Part shown: positions 55,664 through 63,668 of the stretch, one piece after another | Layout of the letters: each line of letters begins with the position of its first letter | How positions within the stretch are numbered: position 1 is the stretch's first letter | From: a virus | DNA: 64,000 bases | IMG/VR virus record: IMGVR_UViG_3300021180_000006 | Span: 1 to 64,000 of that record | Strand: one strand, 5' to 3' | Notes under the pieces: generated by a model | What the model saw: the letters and a program-made list of their open reading frames with translations, nothing else | The model's database searches: none | Told to the model about the DNA's origin: nothing | Position numbers and translations under genes: made by a program

Positions 55664-56206
55664 CTAACCGTGGTGCCGGAAAAGACTTACGCCGCGGGCA
55701 TTTAGCCAGGGGGTGAGCAGGTTCTCGAAGATGTTCCGCTCCAGCCGCCAGCGTTCCGGGCTGCGATTGCCGCCGGCCTTCACCCCGTCAAAGTCCGCCT
55801 CACCCTGCCAGTCGGCACCGAAGACCTCGATGCGCTTGCACCCGATGAACTCGGCATAGACACAGGCGGCGATGGCGGTGAAGACGCGCCACTGCGGAAC
55901 CCCGCCTGCCCCTTGGCAATGAGGATCGAGGCTCTCGAAGCTGGGGAGTACCCGCCAGGGCCAGGGCTTGTCGGTCTGTCTCAGATGCTCGATCGCGCCT
56001 TCGGTGGTCAACAGCTCGGGCATGCCGCGGACGTGGGCGCGTTCGGCTTCGATCAGCGGATAGTCTCCGGCGGCCCAGACATCGGCCGGGAAGAACGCGC
56101 TCGCGCGGTTGACGGCGATCACGATGACATCGGCGCCGAAGCCAATCGGGGACGTGGCAGATAGTGACGTACCGGGGCAGAGGATGGCGGCGGTGGGGGG
56201 GTTCAT
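55664..56206 (-). CDS. conserved phage hypothetical protein (180 aa)
   Basis: AAILCPGTSLSATSPIGFGA, VIAVNRASAFFPADVWAAGD, TAIAACVYAEFIGCKRIEVF, GADWQGEADFDG, RWRLERNIFENLL: the order of a conserved phage protein found beside sugar-transferase genes, probably a Rossmann-like fold related to DUF115/MptE-type proteins. Coupled to the following glycosyltransferase gene upstream by a 4-base overlap. Function not proven. Confidence 0.65.
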   Translation of the reverse strand: MNPPTAAILCPGTSLSATSPIGFGADVIVIAVNRASAFFPADVWAAGDYPLIEAERAHVRGMPELLTTEGAIEHLRQTDKPWPWRVLPSFESLDPHCQGAGGVPQWRVFTAIAACVYAEFIGCKRIEVFGADWQGEADFDGVKAGGNRSPERWRLERNIFENLLTPWLNARGVSLFRHHG

Positions 56207-56763
56207 GGTGCGAAGTAGTGGTAAACCGGCCCCTCCAGAAACACCTCGCTCTTGAGCAGCGGGCGCAATCGGTGCGAGTAATCCCGGTCCTCCCCGTGCG
56301 TCAAAGGCTTGAATCCCGTTGCGATGGCCAGCTCGGTCTTCACCGGGTTCAGATGATTCGGTGGCCGGAAGTAGGTCTTGCTCCCCGGAGGCCCGGTTTC
56401 AAACCAGCGCGAATACTGCATCGAATGAATGAATGTTTCGGGCTTGGCCGGCGCCGGTCGCACGAGAAGACCTTCCAGCCCCACCACATCGGGATTCTCC
56501 TGGAGCGCAGTCAGAATCCGCGGGCAATAGTCGTCGGTCACCAGGTCGTCGTCGTCGATGAACGAGCAGTAGGGGATCGACCATTCTTGCGGACCGCGGA
56601 GCAATTCGTTGCGCTTCTGGCCCACCGGTTTTTCCCCGGCGTCGGTGTGGATGAAGATCGATATCTCGGTGATCGAGCACTGCGCTGAGAGGCGGTCCAT
56701 CAGGCGCTGGAGCTGCCCGACGCGATGGTTCAGATGGCAGATCAGGATCGCCAGGCGGGGCAT
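56203..56763 (-). CDS. glycosyltransferase family 2-like protein (186 aa)
   Basis: ATG 56763. PRLAILICHLNHRVGQLQRL, ISIFIHTDAGEKPVGQKRNE, YCSFIDDDDLVTDDYCPRIL: GT-A fold with a DDDD (DxD) metal/nucleotide-sugar site; later HGEDRDYSHRLRPLL supplies the ED acceptor-side motif. A short but complete GT2-type catalytic core. Confidence 0.75.
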   Translation of the reverse strand: MPRLAILICHLNHRVGQLQRLMDRLSAQCSITEISIFIHTDAGEKPVGQKRNELLRGPQEWSIPYCSFIDDDDLVTDDYCPRILTALQENPDVVGLEGLLVRPAPAKPETFIHSMQYSRWFETGPPGSKTYFRPPNHLNPVKTELAIATGFKPLTHGEDRDYSHRLRPLLKSEVFLEGPVYHYFAP

Positions 56764-56781
56764 GCGGGCATGCGCCAAAAG

Positions 56782-57360
56782 TCAGAGGGGGAGACGGGGA
56801 GACACGGGGACACGGAGACAGCGTTTGTGTAGCGCCCGGCGCACCATGTCTTTGACGACCGAGGGGTGGACGCAGCCCGGCGGGGAAGGCAGGTGCAGCT
56901 TGCCGTAATCCGCCGCAACTTCGTCCGCGATTTCTTCGATCTGTTCGGCGATTTCAGCCTTTTCTTTTTCGGTCAAGGCCGCGCGTCCGAACTGTTCCCC
57001 CCCGCGGTTGATCGCCTCGCGAATGCCCCGCGTGAAGGCGTCCAGCTCCTCGTAAGGACCGCCGCCGCGTGGGCCTGCGTTGCGGATTTCGGGTTCCAGC
57101 CCGGCGAAATAGTCGAGCGTCTGGCCGTTCCGGCACTGGCAGTCCTTGACGACGATCGTCCCCTGCGGCGGCGTTTGGAGCGTCATGTCGCGGGTGCATA
57201 ACGGCTCGTCCCCATCGCGGAGTGAGTCGTCGATTTCCGGCGGCGATGGGACAACGCCCGGCGCCAGATCGCGCACCTCTCCCGTCCCCGCGCAGCGCTC
57301 GCACTTGCGCGTATGCAACAGCGTGATGGCGCCTTTACCTTGGCAGTCGGGACAGATCAT
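56782..57360 (-). CDS. DnaJ-type zinc-finger protein (192 aa)
   Basis: ATG 57360 with AAAGGA 6 bases upstream. MICPDCQGKGAITLLHTRKC followed by ERCAGTGEV has the CxxCxGxG pair of DnaJ central domains. Then a Pro-rich linker, a Cys pair CQCRNGQ, and a helical domain. Its last residues (CLRVPVSPRLPL) are encoded by the G-rich repeat, which also spans 56782-56822. Perhaps a chaperone-like assembly factor. Confidence 0.65.
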   Translation of the reverse strand: MICPDCQGKGAITLLHTRKCERCAGTGEVRDLAPGVVPSPPEIDDSLRDGDEPLCTRDMTLQTPPQGTIVVKDCQCRNGQTLDYFAGLEPEIRNAGPRGGGPYEELDAFTRGIREAINRGGEQFGRAALTEKEKAEIAEQIEEIADEVAADYGKLHLPSPPGCVHPSVVKDMVRRALHKRCLRVPVSPRLPL

Positions 57361-57625
57361 GACTGATCCTTTCTCGCACACGTTTCATTGTCCACGGCGC
57401 GATCCCCCGTTCGCCCCCGTTGTGTTCGGCCGTCATCAGAATCCAGTGAATCCGCAGCGCCCCGATGGTCATCAAGAGGGAGGCGCGGAGCGCTTGCCGT
57501 CGTGAAATCGTTGACGGTCCCCAAGGCGTTGCGGCGCGAAGAAAACGGTAATGGCTGATCGCGAGTGCCGGCATCCGCAGGATGAAATCGGGCCAGCGCC
57601 GCGGCGTGAGTTTGAACGGCTTCAT
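57335..57625 (-). CDS. hypothetical protein (96 aa)
   Basis: ATG 57625 overlaps the upstream stop (ATGA). Basic; one moderately hydrophobic segment (LRASLLMTIGALRIHWILMT) that might be membrane associated. No family recognised. Confidence 0.55.
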   Translation of the reverse strand: MKPFKLTPRRWPDFILRMPALAISHYRFLRAATPWGPSTISRRQALRASLLMTIGALRIHWILMTAEHNGGERGIAPWTMKRVRERISHDLSRLPR

Positions 57626-57855
57626 GCGTTCAGTATCTCCAGACAGGTGCGTACCGACACGTGCTCCTCGATCTGGCGCGGTTCGGTCACGGCAAAGCCG
57701 GCCAGGCGGTAATCGTGCAGGCGGCTCGTCAGCGTGCGGAGGGAAATATCCAGGCTCCGCGCCGTCATCGTGCGATGGCCCTCCAGCGCCGCCAGACGAT
57801 CGAGGATCGCCGCCCGTTCGATCTCGGCTAACGTGGGCTCGATCACGGCTGACAT
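57622..57855 (-). CDS. Fis-type HTH protein (77 aa)
   Basis: ERAAILDRLAALEGHRTMTA followed by RSLDISLRTLTSRLHDYRLA matches the C-terminal Fis/NtrC HTH_8 pattern (alpha-turn-alpha with ARxLDISxRTLxxRLxxY). No receiver or AAA+ domain. A small DNA-binding regulator of late or sugar genes is plausible. Confidence 0.75.
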   Translation of the reverse strand: MSAVIEPTLAEIERAAILDRLAALEGHRTMTARSLDISLRTLTSRLHDYRLAGFAVTEPRQIEEHVSVRTCLEILNA

Positions 57856-58613
57856 AGTGCCGCCTCGACGCAGCTCCTGAAAGTCAATTCGCTCGTGAGT
57901 CGCCGGTAGTTCGTCTCCCCATCCCCGTTCTGCATCGCCTCTTTCAACCGCTCCAGGGGATAAACATCGTAGGGATAAAAGTCGTGACAGAACTCCGACA
58001 CCAGCGGCAGTTTCCAGCAGGAGAACAGCGTAAATCTCAGAGGTTCCAGCAGAAACAAATTATCTTGATGGAGGCACAATCCCACCCGTGAAGTCGCAAG
58101 CTGCTCGTCGCGTTCTTTGCCCCAGCAGGCGTTGCCGATGACGATCCCGGCGCGCTGGAGTTCCTGCACGATATGGTCGCGGCGGCCGTAGATGTAGGCT
58201 TGATGGGTGGCGTCGTATTGGAACGTGCTCGAGCGCTCGCCGCCCAGCCCCGCATGACCGCCCATGGGGACGTAGCGGACTCTGGGATTGTCCTTGAACT
58301 GTCCCGCCAGCCAGCGGTCGCTGATCCATACCTCGTCGAATTTCTCGGGGATGAAACCCGCCAGTCCGTTGATGGGCCGCTCCAGCATCCAGGCGATCAT
58401 GCGGCAGCGCTTGACGCGCCGGGCCGCCGCCACTGCCAGCGCGTTTCCATTCGTCGGAGCCAGGACATAAACCGTCGGGTCCGGAGGGAAGTGATTGATC
58501 TCCGACATTTCGCAGCGGGGAAAGCCCGACAGGTCGATCAGCTTGTGGTAATCCGAATAGCTGTCATACGTCTTACCCTCGTCGTTGCGGAGTGTGACAA
58601 AGCGGATGTTCAT
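57843..58613 (-). CDS. glycosyltransferase-like protein (256 aa)
   Basis: ATG 58613 with GGGGAG upstream. MNIRFVTLRNDEGKTYDSYS, MIAWMLERPINGLAG, EVWISDRWLAGQFKDNPRVR, YVPMGGHAGLG, SRVGLCLHQDNLFLLEPLRF: the text of GT-B type (group 1/CgeB-like) transferases, with the conserved xExLRF donor-side segment. Probably a decoration enzyme. Confidence 0.65.
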   Translation of the reverse strand: MNIRFVTLRNDEGKTYDSYSDYHKLIDLSGFPRCEMSEINHFPPDPTVYVLAPTNGNALAVAAARRVKRCRMIAWMLERPINGLAGFIPEKFDEVWISDRWLAGQFKDNPRVRYVPMGGHAGLGGERSSTFQYDATHQAYIYGRRDHIVQELQRAGIVIGNACWGKERDEQLATSRVGLCLHQDNLFLLEPLRFTLFSCWKLPLVSEFCHDFYPYDVYPLERLKEAMQNGDGETNYRRLTSELTFRSCVEAALCQP

Positions 58614-58627
58614 CGGAGTCACTCCCC

Positions 58628-58957
58628 TCATTTGCAGTGTGACAGCACGGACGCCGCTTGTTTCTGAGTCAGGACTTTGCGCTTGAACGCCTTGAGGGCT
58701 TCTTCATTCGTGTCGTAGAAGGACCGGGCCAGGAGCAGATTGTAAGCCTCTTTCTTGTGCTCCAGGGACAGCGGGCGACCGGCCATGTACTCGGTATAAG
58801 CCTTGGCGATCAACTCCCACACATAGATTTCCCCATCGACGCCAAACAGGTCTTTTTTGAAATTGGCGATCACCTGCTCATCGGTGAATCCGTCCACTTC
58901 CGCGAGCTTGGCGTGGAATTGTTTGATGCGGTCTATTTGCGAAACGGTGAGGCTCAT
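58628..58957 (-). CDS. helical hypothetical protein (109 aa)
   Basis: ATG 58957 overlaps the upstream methyltransferase stop. Helical throughout (LTVSQIDRIKQFHAKLAEVD, KKEAYNLLLARSFYDTNEEA). Sits between methyl- and glycosyltransferase genes. No family recognised. Confidence 0.65.
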   Translation of the reverse strand: MSLTVSQIDRIKQFHAKLAEVDGFTDEQVIANFKKDLFGVDGEIYVWELIAKAYTEYMAGRPLSLEHKKEAYNLLLARSFYDTNEEALKAFKRKVLTQKQAASVLSHCK

Positions 58958-59487
58958 TGCTTCTCCGGCCAGCGCATCCACGGATGAAGATAAGTCACGA
59001 TCCCCTCTTTCACCATCTCGTCGATCGCCTTGTGGCAGCCGGCGCAGTAACGGTAGTCATCCACCAGCGCCATGGCGCCCGGGAGCATGCGCTTGGCCAG
59101 CCATTCACAGACGAAGCGGTAGGAGGAATACCAGTCGCAATCGAGATACACGAACGCGAACTTCACCTCAGGGTCGAACTCCGGCAGCGTCTTCTGGAAC
59201 GTCCCTTTGACGCAGATGACGTTGTGATACTCGGCCAGGTGCTCGATCACATGATCGCTCCTGAACTGGCCCGGTGGATTGTCCTGATCCAGCCAGGGAT
59301 CATAAGGGGCGTCATACGGCATGCCCTCGAAGGTGTCGAAGGCGTAGACCGTCCGTCCATAGCCAGCGAGCTGCACCGTCGAGCCGCCTTCAAACACGCC
59401 GAATTCCGCGATCGGTCCCGGCGGCACCTTGGGGATCATCTGCGAGAAATCCGCTGAGTGGGAAATGATCGGCGCGGGGGTGTACAT
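58954..59487 (-). CDS. TylF/macrocin-O-methyltransferase-like protein (177 aa)
   Basis: GPIAEFGVFEGGSTVQLAGY, VYAFDTFEGMPYDAPYDPWL, FAFVYLDCDWYSSYRFVCEW, GAMALVDDYRYCAGCHKAID: the full set of TylF/MycF motifs including EFGVxxGxS, DTFEGxP, hDxDxYxS and DDY (metal-binding acids). These enzymes O-methylate sugars. Next to glycosyltransferases, so it probably caps glycan residues. Confidence 0.85.
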   Translation of the reverse strand: MYTPAPIISHSADFSQMIPKVPPGPIAEFGVFEGGSTVQLAGYGRTVYAFDTFEGMPYDAPYDPWLDQDNPPGQFRSDHVIEHLAEYHNVICVKGTFQKTLPEFDPEVKFAFVYLDCDWYSSYRFVCEWLAKRMLPGAMALVDDYRYCAGCHKAIDEMVKEGIVTYLHPWMRWPEKQ

Positions 59488-59489
59488 GG

Positions 59490-59592
59490 AGGAAAGAGAG
59501 AGGGGGAGTGGGTGAGGGGGAGAGGGGGGTGACGGGGGAAAGCCTAGCTTTGCTTTTCTCCCACTCGCCCACTCGCCCCCTCTCCCCCTCCT
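59490..59592. repeat. G-rich dispersed repeat with C-rich mirror half
   Basis: GAGGGGGAGTGGGTGAGGGG-type left half and CTCCCACTCGCCCACTCGCC-type right half; can form a long hairpin. The right half encodes the C-terminal residues of the following glycosyltransferase. Confidence 0.65.
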
Positions 59593-60281
59593 CCCGCCTC
59601 CGGCCGCAACGGCTCAAACCCCTCGGGCAGCGCGACATCCGGCGGCGGGGGCAATTCCCGCTCGACTTTCCTGCCCAGGTTCTCCCACTGCCGCTGGAAG
59701 TGATAGGCGTAGGAGCCGATCCGCGCGAAGCGGCAGCCCTCGTTGAAGACCTTCACCTTGAAATCGGCGTCGTTGTCGTGCGGGAACGGGATCTTGTCGG
59801 GCAGCCCGCCCTTCTCGAGAAACCAGCTTTTGCGGAAGGCCGAGGGGCTGTACCAGCCGAAAATGTCCAGCTCGATCGAGGACCGGCCGGCGTTGTCGAC
59901 GGCGCAGAAGTGCTCGAAGCCGGGGCGATCGAAACTCGTGGCGGTGCGGCCGAAGTTGGCCCCGATGTTCGAGCCCGCCACCCCGATGGCGCCGCACTCG
60001 ACCAGTCGCAGACAGAGCCAGTCGGCATCGTTGATGTGCCGGCGGATATTCTCGTCCCAGCCGGGGGCATAGACGATATCGGAGTTGTCCCAGAGGAGAA
60101 TGTCGTACTTAGCGCGTTTGGCCAGCCAGTTCCATGCCGGATAAACATCATCGGGCGTGGTGCCCACGACGTAGAGCAACTGGTAGGGACAGCAGGTATT
60201 GTCCGCCAGCATCTGGCGTTTGAGTTCCAGGCAGGCGTTGTTCTCCGGGCTGTCGTGATGGGGGAAGATCAGGGAGATCAT
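59544..60281 (-). CDS. glycosyltransferase family 2-like protein with repeat-derived tail (245 aa)
   Basis: MISLIFPHHDSPENNACLEL, LLWDNSDIVYAPGWDENIRR, FGWYSPSAFRKSWFLEKGGL, FPHDNDADFKVKVFNEGCRF: GT-A layout with DNSD as donor-metal site and HDNDADF as ED-like acceptor motif. The last 20 residues (RPEAGGGGEGASGRVGEKQ) are encoded by the G-rich repeat and replace the original end. Starts at the divergent promoter region at 60282-60307. Confidence 0.75.
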   Translation of the reverse strand: MISLIFPHHDSPENNACLELKRQMLADNTCCPYQLLYVVGTTPDDVYPAWNWLAKRAKYDILLWDNSDIVYAPGWDENIRRHINDADWLCLRLVECGAIGVAGSNIGANFGRTATSFDRPGFEHFCAVDNAGRSSIELDIFGWYSPSAFRKSWFLEKGGLPDKIPFPHDNDADFKVKVFNEGCRFARIGSYAYHFQRQWENLGRKVERELPPPPDVALPEGFEPLRPEAGGGGEGASGRVGEKQS

Positions 60282-60307
60282 TGTAATAATGGCGATAGGA
60301 GATCGGC
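60282..60307. promoter_or_regulatory. short divergent start region
   Basis: Only 26 bases separate the start codons of a leftward and a rightward gene. TAATAA and AGGAG (rightward Shine-Dalgarno, 6 bases before ATG 60308) lie here. Promoters of one or both genes must therefore overlap coding sequence. Confidence 0.4.
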
Positions 60308-60784
60308 ATGGTCACAACAGTTACAACGCGAAATCACATCCCGGGCGATTTGGTGGAAGACAAAACCGTGGAAGATCAAGAAGTACTGTTGGATGTCGAT
60401 GACATCACGAACGTCCACTTCATCGCAAGCATGAGCGGTGCCTACTGGCTTTCGGAGATGCGCAACGGGCAGAAATATCTAATCGTGCCCGATGCCGACA
60501 ATCACATTCTCCGGAAAGCGGTGCGAAAATTCATGTCCGATCTGATGATTATGGAGGCCGTCGCGCAAAAAGTTGGCTTCTACCACGTTCGCCAGGATGG
60601 CATACGATTCACCGGTTGCTTCTGGAGAAAAGACATTGAGCGCCATGACCAACCAAAGGAACTGCCAGCACTTCCGCAATCTGCCTTCGATAAAATCAGA
60701 GACGTTGGGCTCGATGAGGCGTGGCCTGAAATCGAGCCACTCGTTGTCGGCTGGAGGGCCAAGCAACTTCCCGAACGCCCATGA
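60308..60784 (+). CDS. hypothetical protein (158 aa), cargo
   Basis: ATG 60308 with AGGAG. Starts MVTTVTTRNHIPGDLVEDKT; alpha/beta protein with HFIASMSGAYWLSEMRNGQK, YHVRQDGIRFTGCFWRKDIE. The only rightward gene in a 15-kb leftward stretch, and visibly more AT-rich: a moron. Convergent with the methyltransferase gene, 2 bases between stops. No family recognised. Confidence 0.65.
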   Translation: MVTTVTTRNHIPGDLVEDKTVEDQEVLLDVDDITNVHFIASMSGAYWLSEMRNGQKYLIVPDADNHILRKAVRKFMSDLMIMEAVAQKVGFYHVRQDGIRFTGCFWRKDIERHDQPKELPALPQSAFDKIRDVGLDEAWPEIEPLVVGWRAKQLPERP

Positions 60785-60786
60785 AC

Positions 60787-61395
60787 CTACAGAATCAGCA
60801 CTCCGATTCCGCAGCCCGTGTTCGGATCGTCGTGAATGAACTCGATCGTCTTGCCGGGATTCTCCTGTTTCAACTCGTTCCAGTGCTCCGCCGCGCCGTC
60901 GCACATGCGCAGGCCGCAGATGTCATGGAAGGCGATCAGCTTCGGGAGGAGCATCAGGGCGTTGCGGTAATCGCTTTCGATCGAGCGGTAGGAATGATCG
61001 GCGTCGATCCATACCAGATCGGCCTGGCTCACGGTCGAGTTCATGAACAGCCGGAAATTCACCGACTGGCTGTCGCCGATGAACAGGCGGATGCCCTCAC
61101 CTTTGCCGAAGCCTGGTGCGATTCCGGTAGGAGCGCGGAGGTCGGCGCCGAAGCATTCCCAGGCGAAGGTGTCGTGGAAGAACTGGATCAATCCCCCGGT
61201 GGAGACGCCGATTTCCAGGTAGCGCTTGATCCCGCGGCCTTCCACCCATTGGCAGAAGTTGGCCAGTTCAAGGGGATTCTGCTCGATGGTGTACGGTCCG
61301 GGGAAGGCCGGGTCGATCGCCGGGAGGATTCCGCGGGCGGTGATTTCGGAGAAGTAGTCCAGGATCGGCTCGACTATGAAAGCCGGTTTCGTTCC
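60787..61395 (-). CDS. class I SAM methyltransferase (no normal start; joined by -1 frame break)
   Basis: KRYLEIGVSTGGLIQFFHDT (SAM site), ADLVWIDADHSYRSIESDYR, LIAFHDICGLRMCDGAAEHW: methyltransferase motifs of the Methyltransf_24/cephalosporin-hydroxylase type. Protein-like sequence extends upstream of GTG 61245 through IVEPILDYFSEITARGILPA to GTKPAF, but that frame has no ATG, GTG or TTG. It is the -1 frame of the upstream membrane-protein gene, whose end GTT TTT TTG GAA is an in-phase T TTT TTG slippery heptamer. So either the two are expressed as a fusion by frameshift, or one T is missing in the assembly. Confidence 0.6.
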   Translation of the reverse strand, partial: GTKPAFIVEPILDYFSEITARGILPAIDPAFPGPYTIEQNPLELANFCQWVEGRGIKRYLEIGVSTGGLIQFFHDTFAWECFGADLRAPTGIAPGFGKGEGIRLFIGDSQSVNFRLFMNSTVSQADLVWIDADHSYRSIESDYRNALMLLPKLIAFHDICGLRMCDGAAEHWNELKQENPGKTIEFIHDDPNTGCGIGVLIL

Positions 61396-61973
61396 AAAAA
61401 AACCCCGTAGGGACTGCGAAGTATCCTTCGTCGGGCGGTCTCCATCATCTTTGGGTCGCTATTGAACATCTCGTTGAAGTTGTCGCCTTCAACAGCTTCG
61501 GCAGCGTGCACGCAGACGACGAATCTTTCCCCTCCAGCAGCGGTTCCCCAGATGCTGTCGTAGTTCGCGCCATCGGCCAGGATGGATGTCGCCAGATCGC
61601 AGGCCAACTCGTCTCGGGCCAACTCCGACGCCGATGGGACATACATGCCGTTGCCGTTTTCGTAGAACGCCTGATCTGGAGCACCGGCGGCGCGGTGTTT
61701 GGCGATGCGATCCTTCAAGGTTTGGTCGCCCCATGCGCCCAGCCGCATGGTGCGCTCGGCCTGCTCATTAAGCCATATTCCACGGCGATTAAGCCATGTT
61801 GCACGGCGGACCAATTGAATCTGGAACAGAATGATGCCGAGGTATAAGAAATCACGCCAAGGCCACCATCCCTGCGGCCAAACGACGAGATACACGGCGC
61901 ACAGAAGCAATCCAGGCCATAGTGCGGGCTTTGGTTTCAGCGTGTAATGCAGTTTGGCAAGCGGTTCGCTCAT
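61374..61973 (-). CDS. membrane protein (199 aa)
   Basis: Two hydrophobic segments near the N-terminus: WPGLLLCAVYLVVWPQGW and FLYLGIILFQIQLVRRATWL. Then a short tandem repeat (WLNRRGIWLNEQ from a DNA duplication) and a soluble charged domain that ends YGVFLERNRLS at the slippery T7. Stop overlaps region of the following methyltransferase frame. Function unknown; could anchor the enzyme. Confidence 0.65.
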   Translation of the reverse strand: MSEPLAKLHYTLKPKPALWPGLLLCAVYLVVWPQGWWPWRDFLYLGIILFQIQLVRRATWLNRRGIWLNEQAERTMRLGAWGDQTLKDRIAKHRAAGAPDQAFYENGNGMYVPSASELARDELACDLATSILADGANYDSIWGTAAGGERFVVCVHAAEAVEGDNFNEMFNSDPKMMETARRRILRSPYGVFLERNRLS

Positions 61974-62575
61974 CGCCGATAAACAGCATATCCGCAGTCG
62001 CTGGGCGGCTCGAAGAAGATTTCATCCGGCTCGCCCAGCACCTTCTGACATTCGGCGGCCACGGTTTCCTGGCAGGTGCGATGGCAGTAATCGTGCACGA
62101 TGACGGTGCCCCCCTTGGCCACCGGGAAATTCCGCAGCACGTGCTCGGTCGAGCCCCAGGTGTGCGGTCCGTCCTCCAGGAGCAGATCGATCGGGCCGCC
62201 GGCGAAGCGCTCGATCGACGGGCCATCGAGGCTGAACAGATCGACGTTGATGAAGTCGATGAACTGGCGCAGCTCCGGCGGGATCATCTGGCCGGTATCG
62301 GCGTTGTTGTCGATGGAGAAGACTCGACCGAATTGGTTGTGCTGACAGCCCAGGGCCAGGTGCGAGGTCGAGCAGCCGAACAGACGGCCCACTTCCACGA
62401 TCACCTTGGGGCGCTTCTGCCGCACGGTGTTGTAGAGATAGACGCCCTCGTTCTCGAAACAGGAGCCGCAGGGCCAGTAGGACGGCACCGGGGAACCATC
62501 GCCCAGGTAGCCGCCAAGTCGATCGACCAGGCCGTCGAGCTTGAGTAATTCGCTGCGCGCTTCATCGGGCGTCAT
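61970..62575 (-). CDS. class I SAM methyltransferase (201 aa)
   Basis: VIVEVGRLFGCSTSHLALGC (SAM motif I), GRVFSIDNNADTGQ, IDLLLEDGPHTWGSTEHVLR (Asp metal motif), GGTVIVHDYCHRTCQE: motifs of Methyltransf_24-type O-methyltransferases. 4-base overlaps with both neighbours. Probably acts on glycans or another small substrate. Confidence 0.75.
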   Translation of the reverse strand: MTPDEARSELLKLDGLVDRLGGYLGDGSPVPSYWPCGSCFENEGVYLYNTVRQKRPKVIVEVGRLFGCSTSHLALGCQHNQFGRVFSIDNNADTGQMIPPELRQFIDFINVDLFSLDGPSIERFAGGPIDLLLEDGPHTWGSTEHVLRNFPVAKGGTVIVHDYCHRTCQETVAAECQKVLGEPDEIFFEPPSDCGYAVYRR

Positions 62576-63657
62576 GATCGATCCCGGTAGCTTTCCATGA
62601 ACGAGAGAATCTGTTTCATCCGCGCGTCCCAGGAATGATTGTGGTGCACGTGCCGGCAGCCGGCTTCGGCGATCTTCCGCCGCTCGTCATCATGCTCCAG
62701 ATAGTAGTCGATCTGCTGGCAGAGGTGATCGAAGTCATGCGGCTTCCACGTCGCCAGGTGCTCGCCGTCCGTGTATTCATCCTCCATCTTGGGCCAGACG
62801 TTGGAGATCATAAACGCGCCCGAGCCCATGCCGCGGAGAATGCGGTCGCTGCTGAAACCGGGCACGTCGTCAAAATGATTGTGATTCAATGCAATTTTGC
62901 AGCTTCGATAGGCGGCCGCTTCTTCCTCTTCCAGGAGAAACGGATTGTCCGGACCCCACCCGGTGCCAAAGACAGCGAAGCGCTCGCCATAGCGCTGCCT
63001 CAGATGGGCGACCATCATCTGCCGCTCGTGCGAGCGCGGGAAAACCGAGCCGTAATTTGTGCCGGCAAAGATCACCGGCGGAATCTCCGCCAGCGTCGGC
63101 ATCACGTCTGGCACGCGCACGTGGTTCTGGTACGCCTGCTCGATCGCGGTCTTGCGCAGCCGGCGGTTGACCCGATCGCGCAGTTCGCCCTCCAGCCGCG
63201 GTCCATCAGGGCAGAAGGTGTCGGTCGAGAACCCGATATTCAAAAACTCGGCCGGATGGCCTTTGGCCCGAAGGTTCTCCACGTCGCGAAGGTTGGAGAA
63301 ACAGTTCAGATCGACGTGACCGGCGACTTCCCATACCCACGTCCGCGTGTCGTTGCGCAGATCGCCGCACCACTGCATCACCCAGGCACCGGTCGAGCGT
63401 GCTTCATCCAAGAGCCGGCCGGGGAGAATCCCTTCGTCCTGTATCTGGCAGAAGACCAGATCGGGCTTGAAGGATCGCACCAGGCCGATAAACCCCTCGC
63501 GGATGGCCGGCCGATCGTTGTCGCGCAGGGGGAACCAGTTGAGTTCCTGGTAGTTCTCCCGCCCCCCCTGCCCGCCGCCCGACAGCTTCTCCAGGGCACG
63601 GCGCAGTCCCCACTGTGGGCTGGTGGGGGTGATGAGGGCGAAGTGGAGGACTTTCAT
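62572..63657 (-). CDS. CgeB-like glycosyltransferase (361 aa)
   Basis: ATG 63657. MKVLHFALITPTSPQWGLRR, DLVFCQIQDEGILPGRLLDE, VMQWCGDLRNDT, VDLNCFSNLRDVENLRAKGH, SDRILRGMGSGAFMISNVWP, LCQQIDYYLEHDDERRKIAE: the GT-B order of DUF3880/CgeB proteins with the C-terminal Glyco_trans_1_2 domain (NDRxFExxASG, here SDRILRGMGSG). Transfers sugars onto phage, spore or surface structures. Well supported. Confidence 0.85.
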   Translation of the reverse strand: MKVLHFALITPTSPQWGLRRALEKLSGGGQGGRENYQELNWFPLRDNDRPAIREGFIGLVRSFKPDLVFCQIQDEGILPGRLLDEARSTGAWVMQWCGDLRNDTRTWVWEVAGHVDLNCFSNLRDVENLRAKGHPAEFLNIGFSTDTFCPDGPRLEGELRDRVNRRLRKTAIEQAYQNHVRVPDVMPTLAEIPPVIFAGTNYGSVFPRSHERQMMVAHLRQRYGERFAVFGTGWGPDNPFLLEEEEAAAYRSCKIALNHNHFDDVPGFSSDRILRGMGSGAFMISNVWPKMEDEYTDGEHLATWKPHDFDHLCQQIDYYLEHDDERRKIAEAGCRHVHHNHSWDARMKQILSFMESYRDRS

Positions 63658-63668
63658 TGGAAGCAAGA

